From: Acidaminococcus sp. | GTDB lineage: Bacteria; Bacillota; Negativicutes; Acidaminococcales; Acidaminococcaceae | Direction of reading: 5' to 3' | Assembly (NCBI GenBank): GCA_019416065.1 | Contig: DXYB01000049.1 | Span: 1 to 14,085 of the forward strand | DNA length: 14,085 nucleotides | Shown: piece by piece, positions 14,061-14,085 of the stretch | Position numbering within the stretch: the first letter of the stretch is position 1 | How the letters are laid out: every line of letters starts with the position of its first letter | Notes under the pieces: generated by a model | What the model saw: only the letters and a program-made list of their open reading frames with translations | Told to the model about the DNA's origin: nothing | The model's database searches: none | Position numbers and translations under genes: made by a program

Positions 14061-14085
14061 CAGAAATTAGGCTACCTGTATAGGT

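Noticed and set aside
1..14085. CRISPR array, tRNA/rRNA genes, insertion sequences or prophage genes
   Set aside because: I looked for regularly spaced direct repeats, cloverleaf-type sequences and transposase or integrase motifs on both strands and found none.

Overview
The window looks like chromosomal DNA of a Firmicute-type bacterium. The minus-strand order rpsF-ssb-rpsR / yybS(DUF2232)-gdpP-rplI-dnaB / purB-purA is the conserved block found near the replication origin in Bacillota, and the ribosome binding sites are strong AGGAGG-type. A class such as Negativicutes is possible, but that is an impression from gene order and I cannot prove it here.

Layout, left to right. Positions 1-201 are a palindrome-rich intergenic stretch with a near-consensus parS (ParB-binding) site and the purA terminator. 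From 202 to 8871 all genes lie on the minus strand in three apparent transcription units: rpsF-ssb-rpsR, ended by a hairpin at 7822-7850; yybS-gdpP-rplI-dnaB, tightly packed with overlaps and ended by a hairpin at 2946-2977; and purB-purA, driven by a promoter at 2872-2900 and ended by a perfect hairpin at 151-188. These encode ribosomal proteins, single-strand DNA binding, a c-di-AMP phosphodiesterase, the replicative helicase and the two IMP-to-AMP steps.

From 9082 to 11321, on the plus strand, a cysteine desulfurase gene overlaps mnmA by 4 nt (ATGA). Together they should supply and insert the sulfur of 2-thiouridine at tRNA position 34.

From about 11330 to the end the sequence is visibly more AT-rich and accessory in character. 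It holds an AbrB/MazE-type antitoxin with a PIN-domain toxin, a nested inverted repeat between convergent genes, and a LysR-type regulator divergent from an SLC13/ion-transporter-superfamily permease. The 174-bp regulator/permease intergenic region is well resolved: overlapping divergent promoters and a 10-3-10 dyad centred near -64 of the permease promoter that also covers the regulator's own -10. The permease ORF stops at 240 residues, about half the normal family length.

I found no CRISPR array, tRNA, rRNA or insertion sequence, and no clearly undescribed system. The most useful second looks are the parS-like site, the LysR operator architecture, the truncated permease and the nested inverted repeat.
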